Assembly (NCBI RefSeq): GCF_905147365.1 | Contig: NC_056428.1 | Location: forward strand, 38,235,001 to 38,299,000 | Length of the DNA stretch: 64,000 nucleotides | From: Aricia agestis | Taxonomy: Eukaryota; Arthropoda; Insecta; Lepidoptera; Lycaenidae | Direction of reading: 5' to 3' | Part shown: one piece after another, positions 1-10,397 of the stretch | Position numbering within the stretch: position 1 is the stretch's first letter | How the letters are laid out: each line of letters begins with the position of its first letter | Notes under the pieces: model-generated | The model's input: the letters and a program-made list of their open reading frames with translations, nothing else | Told to the model about the DNA's origin: nothing | Databases searched by the model: none | Position numbers and translations under genes: made by a program

Positions 1-89
1 TTATACTAATTAACTAGTGTTCAAATTATAAAGCCTTTACACACTGTCGATTGTATAATGTATTTCTATGACCTAATTTTAATCGTAAA

Positions 90-134
90 CGCTGAACAAT
101 CGTTAGTGACTTATTCACTAACGATTGTTCAGCG
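90..134. repeat. Perfect 20-bp stem hairpin
   Basis: CGCTGAACAATCGTTAGTGA (90-109) is followed by 5 nt and its exact reverse complement (115-134). Confidence 0.9.
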
Positions 135-554
135 TGCAAGAGATTCATCTACACATTTTAACAGAAGTGATAAAAATCCAATTTTCATAATATTCTAGTA
201 CAACATGTATAGTTTAATGTAACTTAATTATTTCAACGTTGCTATGAATATAGGTAATATAAGTAGGTAATAACGTTAATCTGGTTTTTAAAAATTTGAA
301 TAATGTTGTGTCAATAGTATATTATTATTAAGGAAATAATTAGAACTACAAAAAAGGGGAAATTATAAATCTTATTTTACTCTTGTGCAACTCGAAAAAA
401 GATGATACTATTTTCACAATTAACTCTTAAGTTTAAAATTTATCTATTTCCATTGTAACAGGTAGGCTTTTTGTAATGCTTACTAAATGCAATAAGTGTA
501 TTAGACAACCATGTATTGATCAACAAAGTATTTTAAATAGAATTTTAATAATAT

Positions 555-697
555 ACAGAGTGTAACAAAACTAAGCGATAATACTGGATATGTGTTTCAT
601 GAAAAGTGGCAGCGCTGAAAGAGTTAACTTTTTTTAGTTTTGTATATCATGTGGAAAATTGACACTGGGGTGCTGGCCCATACAAGTATATTTTATG
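555..697 (+). mobile_element. Partial copy of the CAGGGTGTAACAAAA family
   Basis: CAGAGTGTAACAAAACTAAG-CGATAATACT, GGCAGCGCTGAAAGAG and GGGGTGCTGGCCCATACAAG match the copies at 16986 and 17262; the right end is missing. Confidence 0.55.
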
Positions 698-1340
698 TTT
701 TGTAGTAAGTAGGCTTATTATAAAATAACATTAAATCCTGCGTTTTAATATGTACCGCTTTACTGAAGAAATCCACACTGCGTAATACAGTTACTTATAT
801 TGTCTGTCTTTCCCTGTCCGATGCGTCGGAGAAGTCGCTTGACAGACAAACACAAACACATACGATTTTGGAAAGAAAAAAAGTTTTTATTAGAAAAAAC
901 GAATCTCTACAACACTGGATTTTCTTGTATATAGCAAATGGGTATAATAAGTATTATAGAGCTATAATAATTAATATGTAAAGCAAAACAGATTATATAC
1001 AATTAGAATAGTAAAAACCAATTTGAACAATTTGAGCAAAATTGGACAAACTTATTTCTAACGTAATTTAAATTTTTGTTTTACACTCAATTTTTTAAAT
1101 GCACTAAGTAAAAGCAAAGTTAAAATAAACTTCAATTGTGAATTATGTAACATACTATAATTATACATTTTGTATACGTAAAACGAATAATTAAAGACAT
1201 TAAATTGCAATATCCCATAACGTAAAAATAATAAGGAAAAATAATAACGTTGATATTTCTAGATGAACTGTTACAAATCGTTTTGATCTACTTAAACATA
1301 TATTAAATTTTTTATAAATTAAGATTATTAAACAGATTGA

Positions 1341-1593
1341 AAGCCGGCGTGAAACAGCGCTTGCGCTGTGTTTCGCCGAGTGAGTGAGTTTACCGGAGGC
1401 CCAATCCCCTAACCCCTATTCCCTTCCCTACCCTCAACTATTCCCTTCCCTTCCCTTCCCTACCCTCCCCTATTACCCTATTCCCTCTTAAAAGGCCGGC
1501 CAGCAGCTCTTCTGATGCTGCGAGTGTCCATGGGCGACGGAAGTTGCTTTCCATCAGGTGACCCGTTTGCTCGTTATTTCATAAAAAAAAAAT
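1341..1593 (+). mobile_element. Lepidopteran retroposon copy (GGCGTGAAACAGCGC...TTTCATAAAA family)
   Basis: It shares CCGGCGTGAAACAGCGCTTG, a C/T-rich CCCTTCCC tract, CATGGGCGACGGAAGTTGC and the 3' end TTTCATAAAAAAA with copies at 21311 and 51808. The poly(A)-like end shows plus orientation and retroposition. It is 5'-truncated relative to the 21311 copy and lacks the CGTTTGCCCCC segment near the 3' end. Confidence 0.75.
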
Positions 1594-1766
1594 ATATATA
1601 ATAAGATAATAATGAGAATTATTTGCATGTATTAATTGAACAATAATGAGCTTTTTGACCCTAGCAGACTTGGCACAGCCGTGGGACGATATAGACTAAG
1701 AAAAAATATTTATCTATTTGATGTAGCGTTCGCGTAGGTTTTATGTAAGAACACTGCGGTATAGAA

Positions 1767-2121
1767 TAGGTTACACACACAGTGCGAGTAGCTGGACTAA
1801 CTATAGGCAGCTACTGCGCCTGTGTACTCGCACGAGAGCAGCTCGACTCGCCTCCCTTGGTCACACAATGCACGCTGTTGACAGTTGTTGACGTCGCATT
1901 AGATGGGAAATGTCCCAATGATAATATTATAGCCTACTCAAGTTGTATATTTGTTGCAGCCAACTGGTTTAAATAGCCGTTCAATTAAACAGCTAGGTGC
2001 TAGCCCTTTGACTGAACAAGCACATGAAAGTAACTCGTATAATGCGGTCACAAGGTGTAAGTAGCTGCACTTCAGTAACTGACTAGGTCAGCTCGCATGT
2101 CAGTTCGCACCGTGTAACCTA
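1767..2121. mobile_element. Possible MITE with short inverted ends
   Basis: TAGGTTACACACACAGTGCG at the left and CGCACCGTGTAACCTA at the right are inverted, with CGCAC/GTGCG elements inside. The middle is non-palindromic and unrecognised. Confidence 0.35.
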
Positions 2122-2124
2122 GGC

Positions 2125-3820
2125 ATTAGTAGGTTCTCCACTGTATCTCCTGTGTCGCCAGGATCGACAGCGGTATCCGACCACGAAAACCCTTTGATAT
2201 GATCTCAGGGAGCCCGAGAGACATGCTAAAACTGTCTTGGGACGGCAACGAAATTAATCAGAAGAAAATAGGAGGAGTAGGAAGAATTCCAATTTCCCTC
2301 CCCATACAAAGCGGGAGACAGCTTAAAGTTGCAATGACCGAAAGTCAGAGAACTTGAGAGGGATCACCACGGAAATAAGGCTAATAATAATTGTGACTCC
2401 TAAGCTGAAGCTAAGTTAATATTGGTGTTTATTATGTTTGACTGTCGCCAATAATAGTTGTGACAAAAACGCTTGAAGGCATGGAAGTTCCTAGCGCTGT
2501 CTACGAGATCAGTGTAGTAAGCGACTCCAGATTTACAATTTAGGTCAGCTCAACCTAAATTAGTAGGTATTTCTAGAACCTAACAGTTGCAATTCGGATT
2601 GTAACTTAATGTATTTGTGACATGAGATTGTGCCTCACAGTAAATGCACCTTACGTAACGGCTGACGGCAGCACCAAAATACTTAATGCTTACTTAACTT
2701 TAATGAAGATTGTAACATTAACTCTATACATTTTCTGATAAACTCTCAATTAAAGTAAAGTAAATAGTAATCATTAAATGTCTCTGGATGTAAGACAAAT
2801 AATACATACATACATGTATACGACAAGTTGAGAAATGAAATTCAGACTATTAGCCTCATTATTGTAGCTATTTCATTCAGTAAAATTGACTTTTATATTA
2901 TTTACTTCAATATTTATTTATTATTTTATTTTTGTATAGTTCAGCCGGGGTGCTCATAGAAATTCTTTCAATGACCAATAGCTACTTTTTCATTCACTCG
3001 CACACGCAAATAGTGATGTTTAACTTCTATCGCAAAGTAGAAACGCCAGGGGGGGCGACCGTACTTGAGCTCTGACGTTAAGAGGCAATCAGAAATATCT
3101 ATTTCAATTTATAGGTAATAAAAATATTAGTAGCAAGCATGCAACGTTGTGACCGCGTTTTACTGTTAGTTTCATAATATCCTGGCGTTAAATCACCATC
3201 ATAATAAACTAAGTCTAATAAAGGCAAAAATAAATTCTTAACTTCTAAACAACTTACAAAACCTAATTCATAACAGAAAAGAAAACAATTTAATAGGGCA
3301 CAGCCATTCTGTACCGTAGATATTAAGACTAATTTTCATATAATTTTATAAAATTTAACCCAATAGGAACTTTTTCAAACAAAACAATTAAAAAGCACAA
3401 CGAAAGCTTCAGTACGAAGGGGTAGGCTTATACATGCCTATGTTATACATTACATATTAATACGTTTCATTACTCTTACTAATAAACATTTTTAAGTAGC
3501 GTACTATAGGTACATATCTAGTCTGTTGTCTGCAGCTTGTCTCTGTCTGGCGCATTGGAAAAGTCACATGACCGACAAAGACAAGAAATAAGCTGCGTCA
3601 AAATCTTTATAAGTAAGAGGGGTATCGTATATATATTTTCTTACATATAATACAAATAATGATTAATATGAATTACGATAAGTATGATTATACTCTTAAT
3701 AATATCATTGCAGTCTCGTTTGGTGATAGAAATCTGTATTACATATTGTATGCTTGAAACTTCTAAATTATTACACTTTTCTGTTATCGGGGGATAAAAA
3801 GCCGGATAACTTAATCATAA
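2125..3820. other. No gene recognised (3' flank)
   Basis: Between 2150 and 2345 is a block of more balanced composition (CGACAGCGGTATCCGACCAC, GATCTCAGGGAGCCCGAGAG) that I cannot place. The rest is AT-rich with no ORF above noise. The stretches 135-550 and 700-1340 likewise show nothing. Confidence 0.5.
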
Positions 3821-3822
3821 AA

Positions 3823-3995
3823 TTGTCTAAGTGTGAGTCGGACTCGCGCACGAAAGGTTGTTAGTTCGGCGATTACAGTAATGAGTAATACTTACACAAT
3901 CTGTGAAAATGTTAAAAGTCTAGCTATAGTGGTTCTTGGGGTCTGAAGACAAACAGACAGGTAGGCAGACGGACAGACAGACGCACCGACAGACA
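3823..3995 (+). repeat. GTTCCG repeat with internal deletion
   Basis: The start (GTGTGAGTCGGACTCGCGCA) and the end (TCTAGCTATAGTGGTTCTTG, CAGACAGACGCACC-type tract) are present, but most of the middle is deleted. Confidence 0.6.
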
Positions 3996-4313
3996 TTTAC
4001 AGCCGAATATATTATAATTATTGTGAAAGCTTTGTCCATCGATTGAAATTTAGGGAAACATTTACTCCATTTTACCAGCCTGGCTATCTCCTTTTTTAAG
4101 TCAGATAAAAATACGAAATCATAACAAAAATATTCCCTTTTTACCCGCGGCATGGTTACTGTTCTAATTGACATCACATTATTCAAATCAGATCAGTTAT
4201 ACAGTAACTGTTCCGATATACATGCTCTAAATCCTAAGTCTCCTTAGGGCACGATATACATAAAGGGCTGTTAAAATAATTGGCCTTCTTTTCTTCTACA
4301 TCCATACTAAATA

Positions 4314-4540
4314 CTAATATTATAAATGCGAGAGTGTGTCTGTCTGTCTGTTACCTCTTTACGCCCAAACCGCTGAACCGATTTTGCTGAAATTTGGTAT
4401 TGGTACTTTGAGTCCCGGGATTGGATATATGATTTTTTTTATCCCGGAAACATGTACGGTTCCCGTGCGATAAACGAATTTTGCCGCAATGGAGTTGCGG
4501 GCGGGCGTCAGAACTCAGTATTCGAAGTATATATATCACT
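4314..4540 (+). mobile_element. Helitron-like repeat copy
   Basis: It shows ACTAATATTATAAATGCGAG, TGTCTGTCTGTTACCTCTTT, ACCGCTGAACCGATTTTGCT, TTTATCCCGGAAAC and GTTCCCGTGCGATAAACG. These are typical of a very common non-autonomous Lepidopteran Helitron group. The 3' end has drifted. Confidence 0.65.
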
Positions 4541-5173
4541 TCGAACTATATAAAGTTGAGATTATCATTCTAAGACTGGGTTGCACCAACTAACTTTGAC
4601 TTTAACCTTAACTATAACCGGAAAAATTGACAGATGTCGTATGAGAATATGGGGTGTTTGAACGCCATATTTAACTTTAACTATAACCACGCCTCTGGTG
4701 CAACCCAACCTAAGAAATACCAAGAGGTTTTCCGATGGATTGTTGATAGTCTGTTTCTTTATAAAAGTTTTTTTCTGATAACTAAAAACAGTGCGAGCAT
4801 TTTTCATACATCTCCTAGACTAATAAGGTCAATGGCCGCTGGGGACACCTAATTTTATTTTGACTATAGTTTCAGGTTAAGTTAGGTTAGCTTAATTAAA
4901 AAATATTTTTTTACAAAATTTCTATCACCAATCGAGATAGGGTAGACATATGACTACCTACGTATACGTGAATTTGATATCTATAAGTAATATATTTTTA
5001 AAATTATTCTACAAAAATTTATTATATTTGTGGTTACATCAATTAACTAAATCAGAATTAATGAAGCTACCTAGTCTACTACTGTGTTATGTGTATCGTG
5101 TTTCAATATGCTTTCATGCTAGAGGCACCAGCATAGACAGTAAACAAAATGTTGAAAAAAAACTCGAGCAAAA

Positions 5174-5519
5174 CCTCCGTGGTCCAGTGACCCACGACCT
5201 CACTCAAGAGACACGCGTATCTCTTGAGTGAGGTTGTTCGATTCCCGCGCTGGAGACATTATTTCCAAGTTTGGTTAGGTCAATGCAGGCTGATCACCTG
5301 ATTATCTGAAAAGTAAGATGAATCATGCGTCGCATGGGCAAAAGTCGGTCCTGCGCCTGAATTCTCGCCAGTCGTGTCGGTCTTCCGTCCCACTGGGTTA
5401 TGAGAGTGAAAGGAATAGAGAGTGCTCTTGTGTACTGTGCACACACTTGGGCACTATAAAATTACTCCTGCGTAACTGGCCTGGTTTCAATGAAACCGGC
5501 CGACCGAAACCGGTGTGGT
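5174..5519 (+). mobile_element. tRNA-derived SINE, copy 1
   Basis: It begins CCTCCGTGGTCCAGTG (pol III A-box-like, TGGTCCAGTG) and has a B-box (GTTCGATTCCC) near 5237-5248. A body follows that matches the minus-strand copy at 45070-45411 almost throughout, ending ...CCGAAACCGGTGTGG. The tRNA arm differs: a 14-bp perfect inverted repeat (CCTCACTCAAGAGA ... TCTCTTGAGTGAGG, 5198-5231) replaces the normal sequence. Confidence 0.8.
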
Positions 5520-6202
5520 AGTTATTTGTGCAACATGTCTGGTCGGATTATTTACTGTAAGTGCTAGTGGTGCCCTCTGCCCCGATCTTTACGTAATATT
5601 CTTTATTGTGTATATAATTATCGTATCATTAGAAAATATCTCAGTAGTAGACACGATAGACACTTTTAAGATCAAACATTTAACAAATTTGGGATATAAT
5701 AGTCGTAATAGTTCAGCGATATGACTGCATTATAATTCGTATATATTATGTACTATATTATCTACTATACAAAATGCACATAATCGTAATCTAAAAGTCT
5801 TATTAGACATTTTAGTTCTACCAGATTGAGAACGGCGTCAAAAGTGTTAAATCAATACATTTACAGAATATATTATTATTGTGTTATTTTTGAAAGCTAG
5901 TAGGACAATATCTTTTGAATTGGAGTGGCAAAGTTACAAACCAATAGCAACGCTTTCAAGAAAGTACCTTAGATAACGCAACTCCAAAAGGACACATCCT
6001 AATAGAATTTAAATCTGCACAACTCATACAGATGAGTTACCAAATGCTCCTGAATTTAAGATGCTCTCAAATCATAATAATTATGTCCAAGTCTTATTAT
6101 CATCCGGTCGGCGGTCACCGACAAGGTAAATTTTGTTATTATTACCCTACGGGCTACGAATAATAGTTTTTATTATTCGTAACTATTATCTATCTACCTA
6201 AC

Positions 6203-6397
6203 TGTACTCGGTGAAACATGGCGGTAGCGGTCATTGACTCCCTGTCAAAAACTTGTCATTTTCTATATAAACCGCGATTGGCAATGAAGTGTCAGATGTT
6301 CCTAGTCCATTGTCAATCGCGGTTTATATAGAAAATGACAAGTTTTTTGACAGGGAGTCAATGACCGCTACCGCCATGTTTCGCCGAGTAGGTACAG
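6203..6397. mobile_element. ~195-bp palindromic MITE in the 3' flank
   Basis: Arms of about 85 bp, nearly identical: ATGGCGGTAGCGGTCATTGA ... TATATAAACCGCGATTG and CAATCGCGGTTTATATAGAA ... TCAATGACCGCTACCGCCAT. The loop is about 18 bp. High arm identity suggests recent activity. Confidence 0.75.
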
Positions 6398-6399
6398 GA

Positions 6400-8083
6400 T
6401 AGCGGTCTTTAATTCGTCCGCGGAAACTTGCGCGATGTATCATGTAAGGTTCGAATTCGTCAACTCGACAAGTCGCACAGCATGTGGCTTAGGAGCTTCT
6501 TAAATTAACAAGCGTTTGGGTGTTCGCGTAAAATAATTAGAGAGTTATCTTTATAGATATCTGGCATCACCTAATGTACGAAATGATAGCTAAGAGTATC
6601 ACAGTAAGAAGGCCATCAAAGCAATAGGTTTAAATTTAAAGGAAATGGATCATGATTTCAAAAACATTCGATAAAATATACAACTCGATATCAGTAGTAG
6701 AAAAGCCGTCATTGTATTAACCGTCAGAATTAAAGAGGCTCCAAAACGTGTAAAAAAAAAATAACTTGGGCTACGGCTGCTTAAAAAGTTTAAATAGGGA
6801 TTCAAACCCTTGAATGCTTGTTACGCCATTGCATGTAGACTGAACTTTATCAATTTATTTTTTAGTGAACGAAGTATATTTTTCAAATTTGCTCAGTAAC
6901 TATTTGGGATAAGATTGTATATTTTTTCGAATATTACTTAATAATATTAACTTTGTCAAGGATCATAATCTGGCCTTATTAAAAAAAAAAACTTAGTATT
7001 TTACTGTAGACGACTCAAATATTTTGGATATCATTTTGCTACAAACAGTTATGCGTTTTAGCTATTCTTCGTTAAAATATAAGCTCTTTATTTATGGTTA
7101 GAGTTGTTTCATTTTAGTACTTATCTAATAAAAATTTTAAGACAAAAGAGAGATGATGATGAATTTCACAGGGAATTTCTCGATCAAGTCATCTTCCAAA
7201 CAAAAACACTTCATTAAAATAAATCCATCCGTTCAGGAGCTATACGAAAGACGTCATTTTGGTAGAAGGTTGGGACTTTATTCAAACGCTGACCTATCTA
7301 ATTCAATGATTGCTCCTTTATTACAAACATGATTTACATATTTATATTATGTATAAGAAATAGATAGTTGACACTATTAAGACAGTATATTATGTTAGAT
7401 TTTAGTAACGCTTTTATAATACAATTTAAAGGATTAAATTAATATAATATTAAATTAGTTATACCCTGTAACCGGTAAATAAAAACAGTGAAAAATACTG
7501 CTCTTTAGAGTTGAAAAGACAGTAATTTTTTGAAGCCTTACTTAGCATGTTATAATTTATATAATAATATAATATATTATAGTTTTAAGAGACTATACAA
7601 TAATGTCTTTATTTGTCTAGCCAGTAATCAAAGTTACGTTAAATATTTAAATAGACACAAAGAGATCGAGTACAATGTTTATTAAGCTACGTTATTTAAA
7701 TTAAAATGGTCTATGGATCACGAAATCGCCTAGAAGCATGTAGGAAATTGTCTCACAAAGCAAGGGATTCTACAACATTTATACCTAGGTACCTACTGAA
7801 TATTCATACTTTCGGACTACAGTCATAAGGTGACTTGACATGTAGGTCAAGAGTCAACTAGGATCATATTTCAGTAAAAGTATTATTATTAATGCTTTAA
7901 TTATACATTTAGCACAACAATACACAAATAATCATGCGGTAAACTAGATATTGAAATACGAATAAAACTATTGCAAACTTGAATTACAGATAAGACATAG
8001 CAAATAAATTTGAAAACGCAAATAAGTCGACAATCCTAAATGTTAAAACGCAACCAAAATATTCGAGTCGTGTACATAGAGAT
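6400..8083. other. 3' flank / 3'UTR of E78
   Basis: AT-rich sequence. The part from 8083 down to one of the polyadenylation candidates should be the E78 3'UTR. No other gene, and no repeat recognised. Confidence 0.5.
7608..7683 (-). terminator. Candidate polyadenylation signals of E78
   Basis: Two AATAAA hexamers on the minus strand, at 7683-7678 and 7613-7608, lie about 400 and 470 nt after the E78 stop codon. In DNA this AT-rich the hexamer occurs often by chance, so these are only the first plausible candidates. Confidence 0.3.
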
Positions 8084-8320
8084 CTATGTCAACTGCGAGA
8101 CGGCGGCCGACGCTTTCTCCGCCTCGGCGGTATCTTCTTCCTCGGCTTTCGGTATGTCGAATATCTCCGAGAAGAGAGCTGGCAACACCAGACGCTGCCA
8201 GTTGACACGGCACCACGAGAGCAGGTCGTTGTGTCGAGCGCCGAGCACGCGAACCTCCTGTGCGGCAGACGAGAAGGCTTCCAAACGAGCGGGTACGTCA
8301 GGGTTGCCGCTGTCGATTAT
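8084..8320 (-). CDS. E78: E78 coding exon 8 (LBD C-terminus with AF-2, residues 365-442, stop)
   Basis: The acceptor is TTATTTTTAAG| with AG at 8322-8321. The exon reads IIDSGNPDVPARLEAF..., then ...DLLSWCRVNWQRLVLPALFS, then EIFDIPKAEEEDTAEAEKAS and the end, with a TAG stop at 8086-8084. LPALFSEIFDIP is the helix 12 (AF-2) region that closes the ligand pocket and binds coactivators. The acidic Glu/Ala tail is low complexity. Possible polyadenylation signals lie at 7683-7678 and 7613-7608. Confidence 0.95.
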   Translation of the reverse strand: MIDSGNPDVPARLEAFSSAAQEVRVLGARHNDLLSWCRVNWQRLVLPALFSEIFDIPKAEEEDTAEAEKASAAVSQLT

Positions 8321-8503
8321 CTTAAAAATAAATAGTTTTTGCGTTCTTTGGCGTCTTTTCTACAATAAATATTTTTGATTGGATTTGATTTATTTCTTCG
8401 AAGAATCGAAATGTATACACTTCAGAGGCAATATTTAATTAAAAAATTTGAATTTAAGGAGGTCGCGATAAGGAGGCTGATGATGAAAACGGAAAATTAT
8501 TTA

Positions 8504-8631
8504 GGGTTGATTCAGACCGCAACGCGACGCGTAGATGAATTTCTAAATGTATATGGATTTGACAGATTCGCAAGACGTCTCACGTAATTGAAATCTGTCA
8601 AATCTCGTCGCGTTGCGGTCTGAATCGACCC
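8504..8631. mobile_element. 128-bp palindromic MITE with TTA target duplication (E78 intron 7)
   Basis: The ends are GGGTTGATTCAGACCGCAAC and its near-perfect inverse GTTGCGGTCTGAATCGACCC, flanked by TTA on both sides (8501-8503 and 8632-8634). A 3-bp TTA duplication fits PIF/Harbinger-type transposition. Confidence 0.75.
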
Positions 8632-8634
8632 TTA

Positions 8635-8936
8635 GGGTCCCCGCAGATATACAATTTTAAGTTGGCCGGCTATCGTACAAACCACAGAAATAGATCAAGA
8701 TAGAAGCGCCATATCGCTCCAATTTGTATGAACACGAGCGTGTCACTTTTTTCATACCTACTGTGACGTCACAAGAGCGCTTTAGTGATGGTAATACCCG
8801 TACCTACACGCGGAATCGATTCGAAATTCGCTCTTGTGACGTCACAGTAGGTCGTCACATGGCGCTTCTATCTTGATCTATTTCTGTGGTTTGTACGATA
8901 GTCGGCCAACTTGAAAATGTAAGTCTGCGGGGACCC
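8635..8936. mobile_element. 302-bp palindromic MITE directly abutting the previous one
   Basis: Inverted repeats of about 75 bp: GGGTCCCCGCAGATATACAA ... AAGATAGAAGCGCCAT and ATGGCGCTTCTATCTTGATC ... GTCTGCGGGGACCC. Flanks are TTA (shared with its neighbour, 8632-8634) and TTG (8937-8939). It lies in the last intron of E78. Confidence 0.75.
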
Positions 8937-9134
8937 TTGGACTTCAGAAAACGCTGTAGGCACCTTTAATATTCGACTACAGATCTAAAATTGCATAAAA
9001 AATAAAAATATATATTTTAGTTATTTGTTTTGTTCATTTGCTGGCACAGTTGGGCACTGTATAGAGGTTGAATAAATAATACTGCTGCTAAGTTGTAGTT
9101 ACAGTATAATATTATACCGTGGTAGTTGCTATTT

Positions 9135-9284
9135 AAAGCGCATTACAGACGAATGGCACTTGTCGACGGCTGCCGTCGACTGCCGCTGACCAGTGTCAAA
9201 AAAAATCAATAAAAAAAATCCAGAGACTGTCGTCGAAGCGTACCGTCGACAATAATTAGTGCCGTTCGTCTGTAAGAAGCCTTA
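9135..9284. mobile_element. ~150-bp palindromic MITE next to the exon 7 donor
   Basis: CGCATTACAGACGAATGGCA-C on the left and GTGCCGTTCGTCTGTAAGAA-GCC on the right are inverted; the centre has GTCGACGGCTGCCGTCGAC. Its edge is about 17 bp from the donor of E78 exon 7. Confidence 0.65.
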
Positions 9285-9300
9285 GGCAAAGAATACTTAC

Positions 9301-9480
9301 AACCATCTGAAAGGCATCTCTGATAGCGTGATCCAGCGTGTTGATTCTCGCCATATCGTTGAGTCCACTGCGGTGGGGGTTGAAGAAGAGCGAGGCGTAG
9401 AACAGAGCCAGCTCCTCATCAGTGATCTGCATCTGTATGACCTTTTGGACGTACGCCAGCATTGCGTTCGCGAATTGAGT
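9301..9480 (-). CDS. E78: E78 coding exon 7 (LBD, residues 305-364)
   Basis: The acceptor is TTTAATTTCAG| and the donor is ATGGTT|GTAAGTATT. Sixty codons in phase 0 run from TQFANAMLAYVQKVIQMQIT through DEELALFYASLFFNPHRSGL to ...AIRDAFQMV. The segment DEELALF.A..FF.P.R.GL is a typical helix 8-9 motif of NR1 ligand-binding domains. A palindromic MITE ends about 17 bp past the donor (9135-9284), so the splice site sits right beside a transposon. Confidence 0.96.
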
Positions 9481-9699
9481 CTGAAATTAAAGTGGGTCTT
9501 AACTCTTAGTACACGTAACGATTCTGTGCTACTGAACACACAACAACACAATATACCATCCTCATCACCTTGATGAGTGGCAGTGGTCTTCCACCGTGCG
9601 TTTTTCGCGTAACTTTCTGCCGCACTGTAAAACTCTGAAATGTACTGTTACCAGCGGTATTTCCAGACTAATACGACCTGCAAACCTTCAAGAAGAGAG

Positions 9700-9838
9700 C
9701 GTATTCGTGGCGTATTCCCTCTTAAAAGCCCAGGAACGCACCTGCAGCTCTTCTCATGTTGCGAGTGTTCATGGGCGATTGTAGTTGCTTTCCATCAGGT
9801 GACCCGTTTGCTCGTTTGCCCCCTTATTTTGTAAAAGA
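9700..9838 (+). mobile_element. Truncated retroposon copy in E78 intron 6
   Basis: It matches the 3' half of the family at 1341 and 21311 (TATTCCCTCTTAAAAG, CATGGGCGAT, CCATCAGGTGACCCGTTTGC) and ends in ATTTTGTAAAA. It lies between E78 exons 7 and 6. Confidence 0.75.
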
Positions 9839-9940
9839 TACTGATAGAGTACCTATGCTCTTAAACTCTGAAAGTGTTACCTTTTTTAGGCCAAGAAATG
9901 CTCATGAGAAACAAAAGTCTTTACGTGTTGTCCTACTCAC

Positions 9941-10054
9941 GTCGTAAATAATCTCCAGATGGCTCTTGGTGATGGCTGTGCCGTCTTCGAACACGATGGT
10001 CGTGGGAGTGGACACCCTGGTCGCCCTCGTCAGCCACACCTCGAAGAAGCCCAG
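9941..10054 (-). CDS. E78: E78 coding exon 6 (LBD, residues 267-304)
   Basis: The acceptor is CTTGTTCACAG| and the donor is TACGAC|GTGAGTAGG. The exon is exactly 38 codons in phase 0, LGFFEVWLTRATRVS... to ...TKSHLEIIYD. The stretch fits the beta-turn to helix 6-7 region of NR1 ligand-binding domains. It is flanked by a truncated retroposon on one side (9700-9838) and a truncated MITE on the other (10097-10183). Confidence 0.95.
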
Positions 10055-10096
10055 CTGTGAACAAGTAACACTGACACTTCACATAATCACATGTAG

Positions 10097-10183
10097 GTAC
10101 CATCGAAGTTGATTCATAGGCGGATGGCAGTCCCATGTCATTTAGTCGGGTTAATGGTGGTCCTGGTCGTGATCTGTCAGGTG
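10097..10183. mobile_element. Truncated GATTCCTAGGCAG MITE next to E78 exon 6
   Basis: GTACCATCGAAGTTGATTCA-TAGGCGGATGGCAG with a GATCTGTCAGGTGGCAT end is the left arm and part of the core. It begins about 43 bp upstream of the acceptor of exon 6 on the gene strand. Confidence 0.55.
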
Positions 10184-10397
10184 GCATATTACGAGTATAA
10201 CATGTCAATTATACCTACAATAAATACAAAAAATATATTACATGATGTGTTACGGATCCCCACACTAGAGGTATTATGTTTGTCCTGTGGAGATGGGGCA
10301 GAGTTTCAACTTGTTAAAACAATAGAATTGTTTAACATTCGAAATGGAAAAAACAAATAAAAAAAAAAGAAAGAAATGGCCAGTTGAAAGGCACCAA

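Noticed and set aside
8040..8378. 112-codon plus-strand ORF
   Set aside because: It lies opposite E78 exon 8 and is its antisense shadow.
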